Below are positions 1-8,147 of a stretch of DNA of 32,592 nt, piece after piece. The stretch is taken from NCBI GenBank assembly GCA_028279875.1, contig JANQMU010000116.1:1-32592 (forward strand), read 5' to 3'. This DNA comes from Rhizobiaceae bacterium (GTDB taxonomy: Bacteria; Pseudomonadota; Alphaproteobacteria; Rhizobiales; Rhizobiaceae). The notes below the pieces were generated by a model. That model was given only the letters and a program-made list of their open reading frames with translations, was not told the origin of the DNA and made no database searches. Made by a program: the position numbers and the translations under genes. Position 1 is the stretch's first letter; each line of letters opens with the position of its first letter.

Positions 1-10
1 TGGCCTGGCC

Positions 11-1420
11 ATGAACAGCGATCTCGTCCAGCCCTATCTTGTGACGGAAGATCTCCTGTCTGCGCCGTCAGCATTTTTCACATGGCGCCATTCGCCGTCA
101 CCTTATGTGTTCCCGGACATGCTGATTGCCGGCGTTCTAGTGTCGCTGCCCCTGGCCCCCGGCTGGATGATGGTTCTCTACGGCACCGCCCTGCTGACGG
201 GATACGCGCTCTCGGCCGGCTGGATTTTGAGCCGCGCGACCGAAACCGGCTATCGCGGTTCGATCCTTGTTTTTGTCGGCTGTCTGTTGTCGCTCACCGT
301 GGCCGCCGCGCTGCTTCCAGGGTCCGGCCGGGCGTTGTCGCTGTTGCTGATGCTGTTCGCGCCCTTCATCCACACCGGCGCAGTTTTCAGCGCGCTGCTC
401 GCCCTTGTTCTCTTGGAGAGGGTCCTGCGCATACCGGGATCGCCGTTGACCAGTGTTTTACTTGTCCTGCTGGTCCTGGTTTCCTCATTCTCAGACGCGC
501 TGTTCGCCGCCTGGTTCGTGCTGCCCGCCCTGCTGGTATTGTGGCTCAAGGCACGCGCCACGCGCGGCGCCGTCCCGTTCATGCTGATGGCCGTGCTGTT
601 TTTGGCCACGGCAGCAAGCATCGCCGCCGAACGGATATTCCACGGTATCAAGGCCGGAAATCCGTTGCGACTGGACACGATATTGGGTTCCGCCGACATG
701 GTGTGGAACGATGTCGCCAGCGCCGCCGCAACGCCGGATTGGATCCTCATTGTCCTGCTGGTCGCCATCGGCGCCATCTGCATCACAGGTGCTCGCGCCA
801 TACGGCGGAGTTTTCAGCGCAGGCAAATGCCCTTTTCCGATGCTCTGGCAGTTTTCATGGCGGCTTCGGTCCTCTTCGGCCTCCTGGCCCCGATCGTGAC
901 AAGCACTTATGAGATGGACGCCCATTTGCGATATCTGGTCTTCCTGCCGCTCCTGGCCATCCTGAAAATCGCCCTGGCACTCTCACGCGCCCTGTCGGCC
1001 GGGCGAGTGGTGCAAGCCCTTCCGGTGCTGCTGATATCGGCAGTATTCCTTGCGACGGTGCCGACGGCCTTTAGCACGGCCAAGACGCTCGGCAACCGGA
1101 CGGAGCTGGAAACATGCCTGGCCGGTCGCGGACTTGATACCGGCCTCAGCAGCTACTGGTGGGCCAAGCATCTGATCTTCCTGTCGGACCGGCGCATCCA
1201 CCTGGTTCAGATCAAGCCCGACGGCGATCGCGACAAATACAATTACAATCGCGCCTGGTTCGAGCGCCGCGCCGACGACAAATCACCGATTCTTCCGGAT
1301 TTCATCCTCATGACGGGCCTGAATGGCGACAGCATCGAGGAACGGTTTGGCCCACCGGCAGACATCGTCCGCTGTGCCGGCAAGGCGGTCTGGGTTTACG
1401 ATGGGTTGACGCTTCCGTGA
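11..1420 (+). CDS. Polytopic membrane protein of unknown function (possibly 5'-truncated by window)
   Basis: A 469-residue protein if ATG 11 is the start. The frame is open back to the window edge, so the true start may lie outside. Residues about 35-350 are a succession of hydrophobic segments (roughly eight or more), followed by a soluble C-terminal domain of about 115 residues, probably periplasmic, containing SSYWWAKHL and NYNRAWFERR and ending with GKAVWVYDG. This layout (many membrane spans then a small globular tail) resembles lipid-linked-sugar glycosyltransferases of the GT-C type and related rhizobial surface polysaccharide proteins, but no N-terminal acidic catalytic motif can be seen, so no reaction is assigned. 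The stop TGA is followed by a convergent gene at 1484. Identification as a membrane protein is secure; function is unknown. Confidence 0.75.
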   Translation: MNSDLVQPYLVTEDLLSAPSAFFTWRHSPSPYVFPDMLIAGVLVSLPLAPGWMMVLYGTALLTGYALSAGWILSRATETGYRGSILVFVGCLLSLTVAAALLPGSGRALSLLLMLFAPFIHTGAVFSALLALVLLERVLRIPGSPLTSVLLVLLVLVSSFSDALFAAWFVLPALLVLWLKARATRGAVPFMLMAVLFLATAASIAAERIFHGIKAGNPLRLDTILGSADMVWNDVASAAATPDWILIVLLVAIGAICITGARAIRRSFQRRQMPFSDALAVFMAASVLFGLLAPIVTSTYEMDAHLRYLVFLPLLAILKIALALSRALSAGRVVQALPVLLISAVFLATVPTAFSTAKTLGNRTELETCLAGRGLDTGLSSYWWAKHLIFLSDRRIHLVQIKPDGDRDKYNYNRAWFERRADDKSPILPDFILMTGLNGDSIEERFGPPADIVRCAGKAVWVYDGLTLP

Positions 1421-1483
1421 TCCGAAGGGCTGGGGTTTCCAGGTCGCTGTCCTGAACCATTGCAATCATCTTCTCCAGCTAGA

Positions 1484-2179
1484 TTAACTGCCACCTTCCC
1501 TAGGCACATGAAGAGGTACTTTAGGCACCATATATCTGTTTGGCAGTTTCCTCGGCGGTGTTGTTATACGGTCGTGAATGCTATCCACAGTCCTGTCGGA
1601 ATACTTGGACCAAGAGGAAAGGCCCTTAAGAAGGAGGCCAGCCAGCTTTGCGCGAGGATCGGGGTGTAAAAAGCCAAACGTTGCGGCGGCATCAAGGTAA
1701 TCGGAATAGGGTTCAATGGCATCACCCAGAAGAAAGAATCGGTTGCTAAATCGGTTCAAGGCAGAGAATAGGTGATTGTGCATTGAGTTGCCCCAACGGG
1801 TGCCCGTATCGGCGGGTGGAACTATTCCCGTTGCCCAGTAATTCGGCTGACCGACATATCTCGTCGTGACCTCCGATGGTGCCGGCCAAACGTCACTTCC
1901 CGATGAAAGCCGGCCGCCGGCAATCGGCCGGGAGCCACCTTGATCCAGGGGTTTGGGATCAAAGGCAAACCGTGCTTGCGGCATGGTATGTCCGGGCGCG
2001 ACTTGGGCCGGCCTGTGATACTGATATGCAAGCGGCGAGGAATCAAAAGCGAATCCATGGGCGGCGGCGTGCGGAGCCAAACGGCTTGTCTTTGGTGAAA
2101 GCCCTCTCTGCTTGGCAGCTCCATCGGATAGCTGTTTGTTCACAAGCCATTCCGTGATCTCTTGTTTGGGGTCGGTCAT
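1484..2179 (-). CDS. Hypothetical protein, family not recognised
   Basis: A 231-residue ORF starting MTDPKQEITEWL at ATG 2179. The first half is low in hydrophobic residues and rich in Pro, Ser, Gly and Arg, and looks disordered. The second half (about 130-200) contains aromatic-rich segments such as FSNRFFLLGDAIEP and looks folded. There is no signal peptide and no membrane span. It lies tail to tail with the membrane protein ending at 1420. No Shine-Dalgarno of strong quality precedes the start. I do not recognise a family; a secreted or effector-like protein is one possibility but nothing in the sequence proves it. The absence of long competing frames and the protein-like C-terminal half support it as a real gene. 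Confidence 0.5.
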   Translation of the reverse strand: MTDPKQEITEWLVNKQLSDGAAKQRGLSPKTSRLAPHAAAHGFAFDSSPLAYQYHRPAQVAPGHTMPQARFAFDPKPLDQGGSRPIAGGRLSSGSDVWPAPSEVTTRYVGQPNYWATGIVPPADTGTRWGNSMHNHLFSALNRFSNRFFLLGDAIEPYSDYLDAAATFGFLHPDPRAKLAGLLLKGLSSWSKYSDRTVDSIHDRITTPPRKLPNRYMVPKVPLHVPREGGS

Positions 2180-2514
2180 GGGATCTTGTCTCTCATCATT
2201 TGGTTTGTTGGATATTGTGATGATGCTTGCGGTAGGCTTAAAAGAGCACCGCCGACTTCTCGCAGCCCCACAGCACCATGGGCTGTTTCAAGTCGACGGT
2301 GGTCATGACGATCGGCCGGGAGACCGACCGTGACCGGGGTGATTGATGGATACGTCATGCCGACTGTGTTCGAGACGACGGCCGCGAACCAAGAGCGCGT
2401 CGTTCACCCCCAGTGTTATGACGGCCGCCTATAGCGACGCGACATAGGAGTGGATCGCTCTATCTGGAATTATTTAAGATCGAAACACGGTCGCCGTCAT
2501 GACAGCCATGCATC
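2180..2514. other. Gene-free interval, no clear content
   Basis: A 335-base stretch between two leftward orphan genes. Short open frames on both strands (for example a 60-codon leftward frame at 2176-2358) do not resemble proteins convincingly. No convincing terminator or repeat was found. It may hold a decayed gene. Confidence 0.4.
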
Positions 2515-3000
2515 TTAATCCCAAGGAAAGTAATAGGCGTCACAAAACAGCGCATGATAGATGCGCGTGTTGTCGATATCGACCAAAAACATCTGGAGCC
2601 TGATCGGCCGCTCCATCTCGGATCTGGTCATCAGCCTGAACCCGAAACGCGATAATTCGCTTTTCAGCTCGATTTCCTCATCGGTCAAATCCTTTGTTGC
2701 ATCCGACAGAATTGCAGTGGGTCTTTCCGTTTTTGAATATCGAATCAAGCAAGCGAACAAGCCGACCATGGACAACTTCAACAACCAGCTTTGATTGCCT
2801 CTTTCTACATTGAATATGAAACTGACATCATAGTTTGGATCGGTGTCTTCACTGAGAATGTAATTCCTGGATAACTTCTCAACCAATTTCTCATATGGCT
2901 TTGAATCTATGTTTCTCATAACAAAAGAGAAGTTCGGCGATTCCAGCGACGTATAGGCCTTCACGATCGCTTCCTCGATGTCCGAAATATCGGTTTCCAT
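2515..3000 (-). CDS. Hypothetical 161-aa protein, family not recognised
   Basis: Starts METDISDIEEAIVKAYTSLE at ATG 3000, with a GGGGA sequence about ten bases upstream as a possible ribosome binding site. The protein is acidic and mixed alpha/beta in character, with a short hydrophobic segment near residues 75-87 (LSMVGLFACLIRY) and an aromatic C-terminus ending DAYYFPWD. There is no signal peptide. Local base composition is lower in GC than the neighbours, consistent with horizontally acquired DNA. It is divergent from the exported protein gene at 3129. I do not recognise the family. The region just upstream (3001-3178, same strand) is also open in another frame and reads as protein-like, so a longer ancestral gene broken by a frameshift is possible. 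Confidence 0.55.
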   Translation of the reverse strand: METDISDIEEAIVKAYTSLESPNFSFVMRNIDSKPYEKLVEKLSRNYILSEDTDPNYDVSFIFNVERGNQSWLLKLSMVGLFACLIRYSKTERPTAILSDATKDLTDEEIELKSELSRFGFRLMTRSEMERPIRLQMFLVDIDNTRIYHALFCDAYYFPWD

Positions 3001-3128
3001 TCACGTCAATCCCCAGAATCGTTCTAGCCTGCAGGGCGGCATATCGCATCGAGTTCAGCTGTCTTGTCGTCGGTTTTGCCGCGTCCCATAATCGGATAAG
3101 TTGTTCCGCGATTAAAGGGGCATTGGAT

Positions 3129-3644
3129 GTGAAACGAAAACAACTGATTGCTGTAGCGGCGTGCCTGTCGGGCGTCATCGTTTCGACGCTTGCCTCTGCG
3201 GCCGCCTGGAAGCGCTACACGAATGAACGGTTCGGCGCGTCTGCCGAGTTACCGGCGTCCGGCTTCGTTGCTTTGCCACCACCTGCAAACGGCGATGGCC
3301 AAACCTGGCGATCGATCGAGGACTCCAGCGAGATTACGGTGTTCGGATCCTTTTTGGCGCCGACAACGGGCTGGAACGACTATCGCAAATCGAGAACGGA
3401 ATGGTTCGCTTCCGGTGAAACGGAGATCACCTATCGCGCTGGAGGAGATGACTGGTTTGTTTTGTCCGGACACAAAAACGGCCGGATCGTCTATCTGAAG
3501 GTTATCCTGTCACCACACTGCGATGAACAGGTGGCAAATCATCTCCGTGTAGAATATCCGGTTTCCAGGAAAGCCGCACTGGACGCGGTCGTCACGCACA
3601 TGGCGGCCAGTTTCAGAAGCGAACCGGGCATTCAATGCTCATGA
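3129..3644 (+). CDS. Exported hypothetical protein
   Basis: A 171-residue protein when started at GTG 3129, which has an AGGGG motif at 3116-3120 at ideal spacing; a TTG two codons earlier is too close to that site. The N-terminus (MKRKQ then a hydrophobic run to TLASAAA) is a typical Sec signal peptide with cleavage after ASA or AAA. The mature part begins WKRYTNERFGASAELP, a pattern seen in small rhizobial periplasmic proteins of unknown function that contain a 'FG...P..F' beta-strand start. Two Cys residues (PHCDE and IQCS) could form a disulfide. Export is well supported; the role is not known. Confidence 0.7.
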   Translation: MKRKQLIAVAACLSGVIVSTLASAAAWKRYTNERFGASAELPASGFVALPPPANGDGQTWRSIEDSSEITVFGSFLAPTTGWNDYRKSRTEWFASGETEITYRAGGDDWFVLSGHKNGRIVYLKVILSPHCDEQVANHLRVEYPVSRKAALDAVVTHMAASFRSEPGIQCS

Positions 3645-3966
3645 TCCCGGACTTTGATCCTGGGCCCTGAATTCGTTTCATCTTCATTGCTGTGACGGCT
3701 TGAGGAAAACAGCATGTGTGATGCCGGTGGCGTCCGTGCTTCTGCAGCCGCTCGACAAATGGAGTGGCGTGAAGCGGTCGGCGCAAAACCGGCACCTTAT
3801 TGCCGTCGCAAAGTGTTATAGAGGATCTTCGGACAGCGCTCTATGCCGCTTTTGTGCTGCACCAAGCCCTTGCAGTGCGCCCGCATGACAGACCCTTGTT
3901 ATCATTGGACGATTTCGAATCCGCTTTTACCGGAATTCGGCCTTGGCCCGGCGGGTGCCCGTTGCC
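3645..3966. other. Gene-free interval
   Basis: About 320 bases between convergent genes. Small open frames in the + direction (for example from TTG 3800) run into the antisense of the next gene and have no ribosome binding site of quality. No convincing Rho-independent terminator was seen. Confidence 0.4.
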
Positions 3967-4812
3967 TCATGAAGCGTCGCCGTTGCCCTCGTCGCCCGCC
4001 AGCATATATTGCTGTGCCTCGGCATCCGGCAACGCCTCGACCGCATAGCGGAACGTGCCGTGCTCGCGCACTTCATTGGCGGCGCGGATGAACCCGCCCA
4101 GCGCGGCGCGGGCAAATGAGCCGCCGACGCTGACGCGCTTGACGCCGGCCTCCGCCAGCTGTGCGACGGACCATGTCGGCCCGGACAGCCCCATCACCAC
4201 ATTGACCGGCTTGGTCACGGATACGCATACGGTGCGGATGGCGTCAAGGTCAGGCAGGCCGGGCGCGTAGAGCACGTCGGCGCCGGCTTCTTCGAAGGCC
4301 TGAAGCCGGGCAATCGTGTCTTCCAGGTCTGGTCGGCCATAGAGATAGTTCTCGGTTCTTGCCGTCATCAGGAACGGCTTGTCCCGGCTGGCTTCAACGG
4401 CGGCGGCCACCCGTTCGACAGCCTGCCGGAATTCGTAAATCGGTTGGTCCGAATCGCCGGTCGCGTCCTCGATCGAACCGCCGACCAGGCCGATATCGAT
4501 GGCCCGGCGGATTGTCTCGGCGCAATCCTCCGGCGCATGGCCGAAGCCGCCCTCGAGATCCGCCGAAACCGGAAGCGCGGTCGCCGTGACGATCTCCGCG
4601 GCGTTCTCCAGAATGTCCTCACGGCTGATCAGCAATTGGGAATCGCGGCGGCCGATGGAAAAGGCAAACCCCGCCGACGTGGTGGCCAGCGCCTCGTAGC
4701 CGAGGCTCGTCAGAATTTTGGCGGATCCGGCGTTCCAGGGATTGGCGATGACAAAGGCCCCGTCCCGGCTGTGAAGCTCTCGAAACCTGTCGAATTTGCT
4801 TTGTTGTGTCAT
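3967..4812 (-). CDS. Isocitrate lyase / PEP mutase family enzyme
   Basis: A 281-residue cytoplasmic TIM-barrel enzyme. The start ATG 4812 is chosen over the upstream open frame because AAGGAG lies at good distance before it and because the family begins with a short FRELH segment. Visible motifs: DLEGGFG (85-91) and SIEDATG (113-119), the Mg2+ site region, TARTENYL (150-157), and SVGGS (228-232). The Cys loop of true isocitrate and methylisocitrate lyases (KKCGH) is absent, which places it with the broad 'PEP mutase-like' group that cleaves or rearranges C-C or C-P bonds of small 2-oxo or 2-hydroxy acids. The exact substrate cannot be read from sequence. It stands alone, convergent with nothing functional. 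Family assignment is sure. Confidence 0.93.
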   Translation of the reverse strand: MTQQSKFDRFRELHSRDGAFVIANPWNAGSAKILTSLGYEALATTSAGFAFSIGRRDSQLLISREDILENAAEIVTATALPVSADLEGGFGHAPEDCAETIRRAIDIGLVGGSIEDATGDSDQPIYEFRQAVERVAAAVEASRDKPFLMTARTENYLYGRPDLEDTIARLQAFEEAGADVLYAPGLPDLDAIRTVCVSVTKPVNVVMGLSGPTWSVAQLAEAGVKRVSVGGSFARAALGGFIRAANEVREHGTFRYAVEALPDAEAQQYMLAGDEGNGDAS

Positions 4813-4939
4813 GCCACCGCTCCTTAGGATCAGCGATAGAACAATACAGGAACATTTGCAATCGGGACACACACGGATTTCCACCGTCGATTGCGCCGGA
4901 CGATGTGCCGTCGTCAGCAGACTTCGCTGCGTGTCGACA

Positions 4940-5143
4940 TCACTCTTGCTCTGGCTGTTTTATCGACTCCCCGGTGATCTCGCGCAATTGAGCGACAACA
5001 TCGGCAAGTTCGGTCATCGTGTCCCTTCCGGCGAAACCGGCGGGCACGCACGCAGGTTCCCATCCCGGTTTGCACGGGCTGCATGGCTTTTCCATGGCCG
5101 TCACAGGCGCGGAAACATCGTCCTGTTGATCGCGGTCAAGCAT
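4940..5143 (-). CDS. Possible small Cys-containing protein
   Basis: A 67-codon frame from ATG 5143 with a natural-looking amino acid composition: a CSPCKPGWEPAC motif (C-x2-C-x7-C) in the middle and a helical, acidic C-terminus (TELADVVAQLREITGES). The Cys spacing could bind a metal such as zinc. There is no clear ribosome binding site. The frame lies between the PEP-mutase-like gene and the divergent membrane gene, in a stretch otherwise without coding content. It may be a genuine small protein or a chance frame; confidence is moderate to low. Confidence 0.4.
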   Translation of the reverse strand: MLDRDQQDDVSAPVTAMEKPCSPCKPGWEPACVPAGFAGRDTMTELADVVAQLREITGESIKQPEQE

Positions 5144-5190
5144 TGAATTTGCCGGGAAAATGCGCCAGCTTCATCCCGTTGAATTCCGGG

Positions 5191-5856
5191 ATGAGCGGCG
5201 ACGGCGCGATGGAATGGTCCGAGCTTTTTCGGCAACTCGATACATTGATCGGCGGGGCTCTGAGCTTCGATCCGGCGGTGTACGATACGTCGCTGATGGA
5301 TGACCGGAGCCGTTTCGCCTCGACGGTCATTGTGTTCACCGCCGGCGTCTCGGTCCTGCTCGGCCAGTGTTTCGCGCTGTTTCTGGTGTCGGCCTCTCCG
5401 ATCGGCTTTGTGTTCGGGCTGCTGTTCAGCGGCGCGTCGCTGACGCTGCGCCTTGGGCTGTGGATCGCCATGTCGGTCCTGGTGGCCCGCCTGTTGTTCG
5501 ATATGCCCGTCTCCCTGTGGAATTTCATGTCGGTGATCTTCATTGCCACCACGCCGCTCATTTTCGGGTTTCTGGCGGTTCTGCCGAGCATCGGCATCAT
5601 TTTGCTCTACGCACTTTACGGCTGGACCAGCCTGAACATGATGTTCGGCATGTTTTACGGTGCCCAGGTGCCGTTCCTGCCGGGCGCCGTGTGTGCCCTT
5701 TCCGGCTGGATGCTCGCCGGCCTGCTGGAGCGGCTCTTTTTCACGCGCAGCCGCTCGGCGCGCAGCGGCGGCTTCCTGTTCGCCAGCCGCGAGCTTTCCC
5801 GTTTTTCCTCCGCCCAGATCCTCGATTTCGTTAAACAGAAGGTCAAAAGCCGATGA
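5191..5856 (+). CDS. Yip1-like integral membrane protein
   Basis: A 221-residue protein if started at ATG 5191 (MSGDGAMEWSELFRQL); ATG 5209 is an alternative and the frame is open further upstream without a ribosome binding site. A short cytoplasmic N-terminus of about 50 residues is followed by about five hydrophobic segments (roughly 55-75, 80-100, 105-120, 125-145, 150-175) and a basic C-terminus ending KQKVKSR. The arrangement of an N-terminal amphipathic region followed by clustered short membrane spans resembles the bacterial Yip1 domain, though this is a judgement from pattern only. It overlaps the next gene by four bases (ATGA), so the two are translated together and probably act together at the inner membrane. 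Confidence 0.65.
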   Translation: MSGDGAMEWSELFRQLDTLIGGALSFDPAVYDTSLMDDRSRFASTVIVFTAGVSVLLGQCFALFLVSASPIGFVFGLLFSGASLTLRLGLWIAMSVLVARLLFDMPVSLWNFMSVIFIATTPLIFGFLAVLPSIGIILLYALYGWTSLNMMFGMFYGAQVPFLPGAVCALSGWMLAGLLERLFFTRSRSARSGGFLFASRELSRFSSAQILDFVKQKVKSR

Positions 5857-6848
5857 CCGATCTTCAGCAATTGTTTTTCGGCGTGGCGCTGGTCATCGGC
5901 GCAACATTGTTCATTTCGCTGATTACCGCGCCTTTCGAGGCGATGACCTGGTGGTCGCGCTGGACGACCGATCCGGATGACGAGCCGATTGATGCGCAGG
6001 CGCGAATCGACAGCGGCCGGGCCGCCGATCCGGCGGATGGCGACTCGGTACTGCACAGCAAGGCCGTGCTGTTCTACGTCACCGGCATCGGCACCATGGC
6101 GGGTGATTATCATCCGGCTCTCGAAAAGAACTTCCTGGACGCCTTGAAACGGGCGTTGCCCGATGTCACCGTCATCGACAATTTCTTTCCCTATTCGCCG
6201 GCCGGCATCCCCCTGAACGGCCAACGCATCTTCGCGCGTTTCTGGCGATTCCTCGGGCGGCACCGGGCGCTGGTCACCAAGACGCTGATCCGCCTGCGCA
6301 ACATGTTCCAGGTGCTTGTCGCTGCCGATGGGCGATACGGTCCGATCTACAGCGCCGGGACCTACCGCACGATGCACGAGAAGCTGCTGTCACGGGGTTA
6401 CACCGCCGATTCCATCCAGCCGATCATCCTGCTTGGCTATAGCGGCGGCGCGGAGATTTCGCTTGGCGCAGCACCGTTCCTGCAATCGGCATATCATGGC
6501 CGGCTGACCCTGCTGTCGCTCGGCGGTGTTCTGTCTTCCCATGCCGGTCTGGCGGCGCTCGACAGGCTCGTTCATATCGAAGGCACGGCCGACCGGGTGT
6601 CGCGGATCAGCGGCATATTCTTCGTCCATCGCTGGCGGTTGTTCGGCAGTTCCTATTGGAACCTGTCACGCAAGCAGGGCAAGTTCACCAAAATTGCGAT
6701 GCCTGGAATCGCTCATAATGGCCCCGGCGGCTATCTGGATGACGACATGGTGACCAAGGGGGCCAGTGCCAGCAATCTGCAACGCACCCTCGCCGTCATC
6801 CGCTCGGTAGTCGATGCGGAGATCGCCGAGGAGAGCCCTGGGCATTAG
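5853..6848 (+). CDS. Membrane-anchored serine alpha/beta hydrolase-like protein
   Basis: A 331-residue protein starting at the ATG of the ATGA overlap with the preceding membrane gene. Residues 7-26 form one hydrophobic span; the rest is soluble. FYVTGIGT (74-81) fits the first beta strand and oxyanion region, and GYSGGA (195-200) is a nucleophile elbow with Ser197. A late His in GIAHNGPGGYL could complete a triad. Family length and layout fit lipase- or esterase-like alpha/beta hydrolases rather than the secreted lipases. Which side of the membrane the domain faces is not certain. The substrate is unknown. Tight coupling to the Yip1-like protein suggests a joint role in membrane lipid or envelope handling. 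Confidence 0.7.
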   Translation: MTDLQQLFFGVALVIGATLFISLITAPFEAMTWWSRWTTDPDDEPIDAQARIDSGRAADPADGDSVLHSKAVLFYVTGIGTMAGDYHPALEKNFLDALKRALPDVTVIDNFFPYSPAGIPLNGQRIFARFWRFLGRHRALVTKTLIRLRNMFQVLVAADGRYGPIYSAGTYRTMHEKLLSRGYTADSIQPIILLGYSGGAEISLGAAPFLQSAYHGRLTLLSLGGVLSSHAGLAALDRLVHIEGTADRVSRISGIFFVHRWRLFGSSYWNLSRKQGKFTKIAMPGIAHNGPGGYLDDDMVTKGASASNLQRTLAVIRSVVDAEIAEESPGH

Positions 6849-6962
6849 CGGGCCTTGATGAGTCCGCTACCAGATCTCCCGCTTCCGGCCAGTTCGGCGT
6901 GTTCTTCTCGGCGTTTCAGGCCTTTGCGGGTTTTTCCGCTTCGCAAACAGATTGCCCGCACC

Positions 6963-8126
6963 TCATGGAATTGCGGTATGATCATCGCAATGAAAGAAGT
7001 GCAAGTTTTCCATGTTGACGCGAACACGAACATTATCACCTGGTTTCAAACCGGTGCGCGGACCAAATCTCGCGACAATTCGGGTTCGGCCCTGACCGAC
7101 TTCCCTTTCTTCGTACGGGTCGTCGGATGATATTGATTTAGCATCAATTTCAAAATAGGCGACGGTCTCACCTCCGAGCGATTCCACCAGGTCGATATTT
7201 GCATCGATCGTTTCATCGTCGGAGGCGTCCGAACTTCCCAAATGGAGGTCTTCCGGTCGAAGCCCGACGATGACACGGCCTCCGTTCTGATCAGTCGCAA
7301 GCGCTTTTTTTTCCTGGTAAACATGGCTTGGTATCTGCAGCCGCTGCGAGCCGATTTCAAGACAAACAGCGCCGTTGTCTGACCGCACTCGCCCTTCGAA
7401 CAGGTTCATTGATGGCGACCCGATGAACCCACCCACAAATACATTCTTGGGGCGGTCGTATAACATCTCCGGACTGTCAACCTGCTGAAGGACACCACCC
7501 TTCATCACCGCAACGCGATCGCCCATCGTCATTGCTTCGACTTGATCATGGGTAACATATATTGTCGTCACGCCAAGCTCACGCTGGAGCCGTGCAACCT
7601 CGGCCCGCATGTACACACGAAGTTTGGCGTCAAGGTTTGACAGCGGCTCATCCATGAGGAAGACCGATGGCTCGCGCACGATTGCGCGTCCCATTGCGAC
7701 ACGTTGTCGTTGCCCGCCGGACAGTTGACTTGGTTTGCTGTCCAGACACCCCTCAAGCCCCAATATGGACGCAGCCTCAATGATGCGCCTTTGCTTCTCA
7801 GCCTTCGGTGTTCGGGCCATCTTCAATGCGAAGCCGATATTTTCCGCAACGGTCATGTGGGGATACAAAGCGTAATTTTGAAAGACCATCGCAATATCGC
7901 GATTTTTCGGTTCAACCGCATTCACACAACGGTCACCGATCCAGAGTGTCCCTGAGCTTGCGTTCTCCAAACCGGCGATCATCCTGAGCGCGGTCGACTT
8001 GCCGCAGCCGGATGGGCCAACCAAAACCAGGAACTCACCATCCTCTATGTCGAGCGACAACCCGGATACGGCACGGAAGCCATTCGGGTAAATTTTGTCA
8101 ACGGCATCAAACCGAACAGATCCCAC
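6963..8126 (-). CDS. Sugar ABC transporter ATP-binding protein (MalK/UgpC/MsmX type)
   Basis: The ATPase of a CUT1 importer, 387 residues, starting at GTG 8126 with GGGAGAGGG upstream. Walker A GPSGCGKST is at 37-45, the Q-loop Gln at 83, the signature LSGGQ at 135-139, Walker B FLMDEP at 156-161 and the H-loop His at 193. The C-terminal part (about 240-387) is the OB-fold/TOBE regulatory domain, with the GLRPEDLHLG motif typical of MalK relatives. It follows the MalG-like permease by about 21 bases and is the last gene of the leftward transport operon. It hydrolyses ATP at the cytoplasmic face to drive import. In B. subtilis the fructosamine importer FrlONM is powered by the shared ATPase MsmX; here a dedicated one is in the operon. 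Confidence 0.97.
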   Translation of the reverse strand: MGSVRFDAVDKIYPNGFRAVSGLSLDIEDGEFLVLVGPSGCGKSTALRMIAGLENASSGTLWIGDRCVNAVEPKNRDIAMVFQNYALYPHMTVAENIGFALKMARTPKAEKQRRIIEAASILGLEGCLDSKPSQLSGGQRQRVAMGRAIVREPSVFLMDEPLSNLDAKLRVYMRAEVARLQRELGVTTIYVTHDQVEAMTMGDRVAVMKGGVLQQVDSPEMLYDRPKNVFVGGFIGSPSMNLFEGRVRSDNGAVCLEIGSQRLQIPSHVYQEKKALATDQNGGRVIVGLRPEDLHLGSSDASDDETIDANIDLVESLGGETVAYFEIDAKSISSDDPYEEREVGQGRTRIVARFGPRTGLKPGDNVRVRVNMENLHFFHCDDHTAIP

Positions 8127-8147
8127 AAGCCCTCTCCCTGTTGTGCT

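Noticed and set aside
2180..2514. Relic of a PAAR or type VI secretion gene
   Set aside because: A short minus-strand frame (MTTVDLKQPMVLWGCEKSAVLF in two parts) looked suggestive, but too little can be matched to any family.
5655..6377. 240-codon - strand open frame
   Set aside because: Antisense to the coupled Yip1-like and hydrolase genes; no motif.
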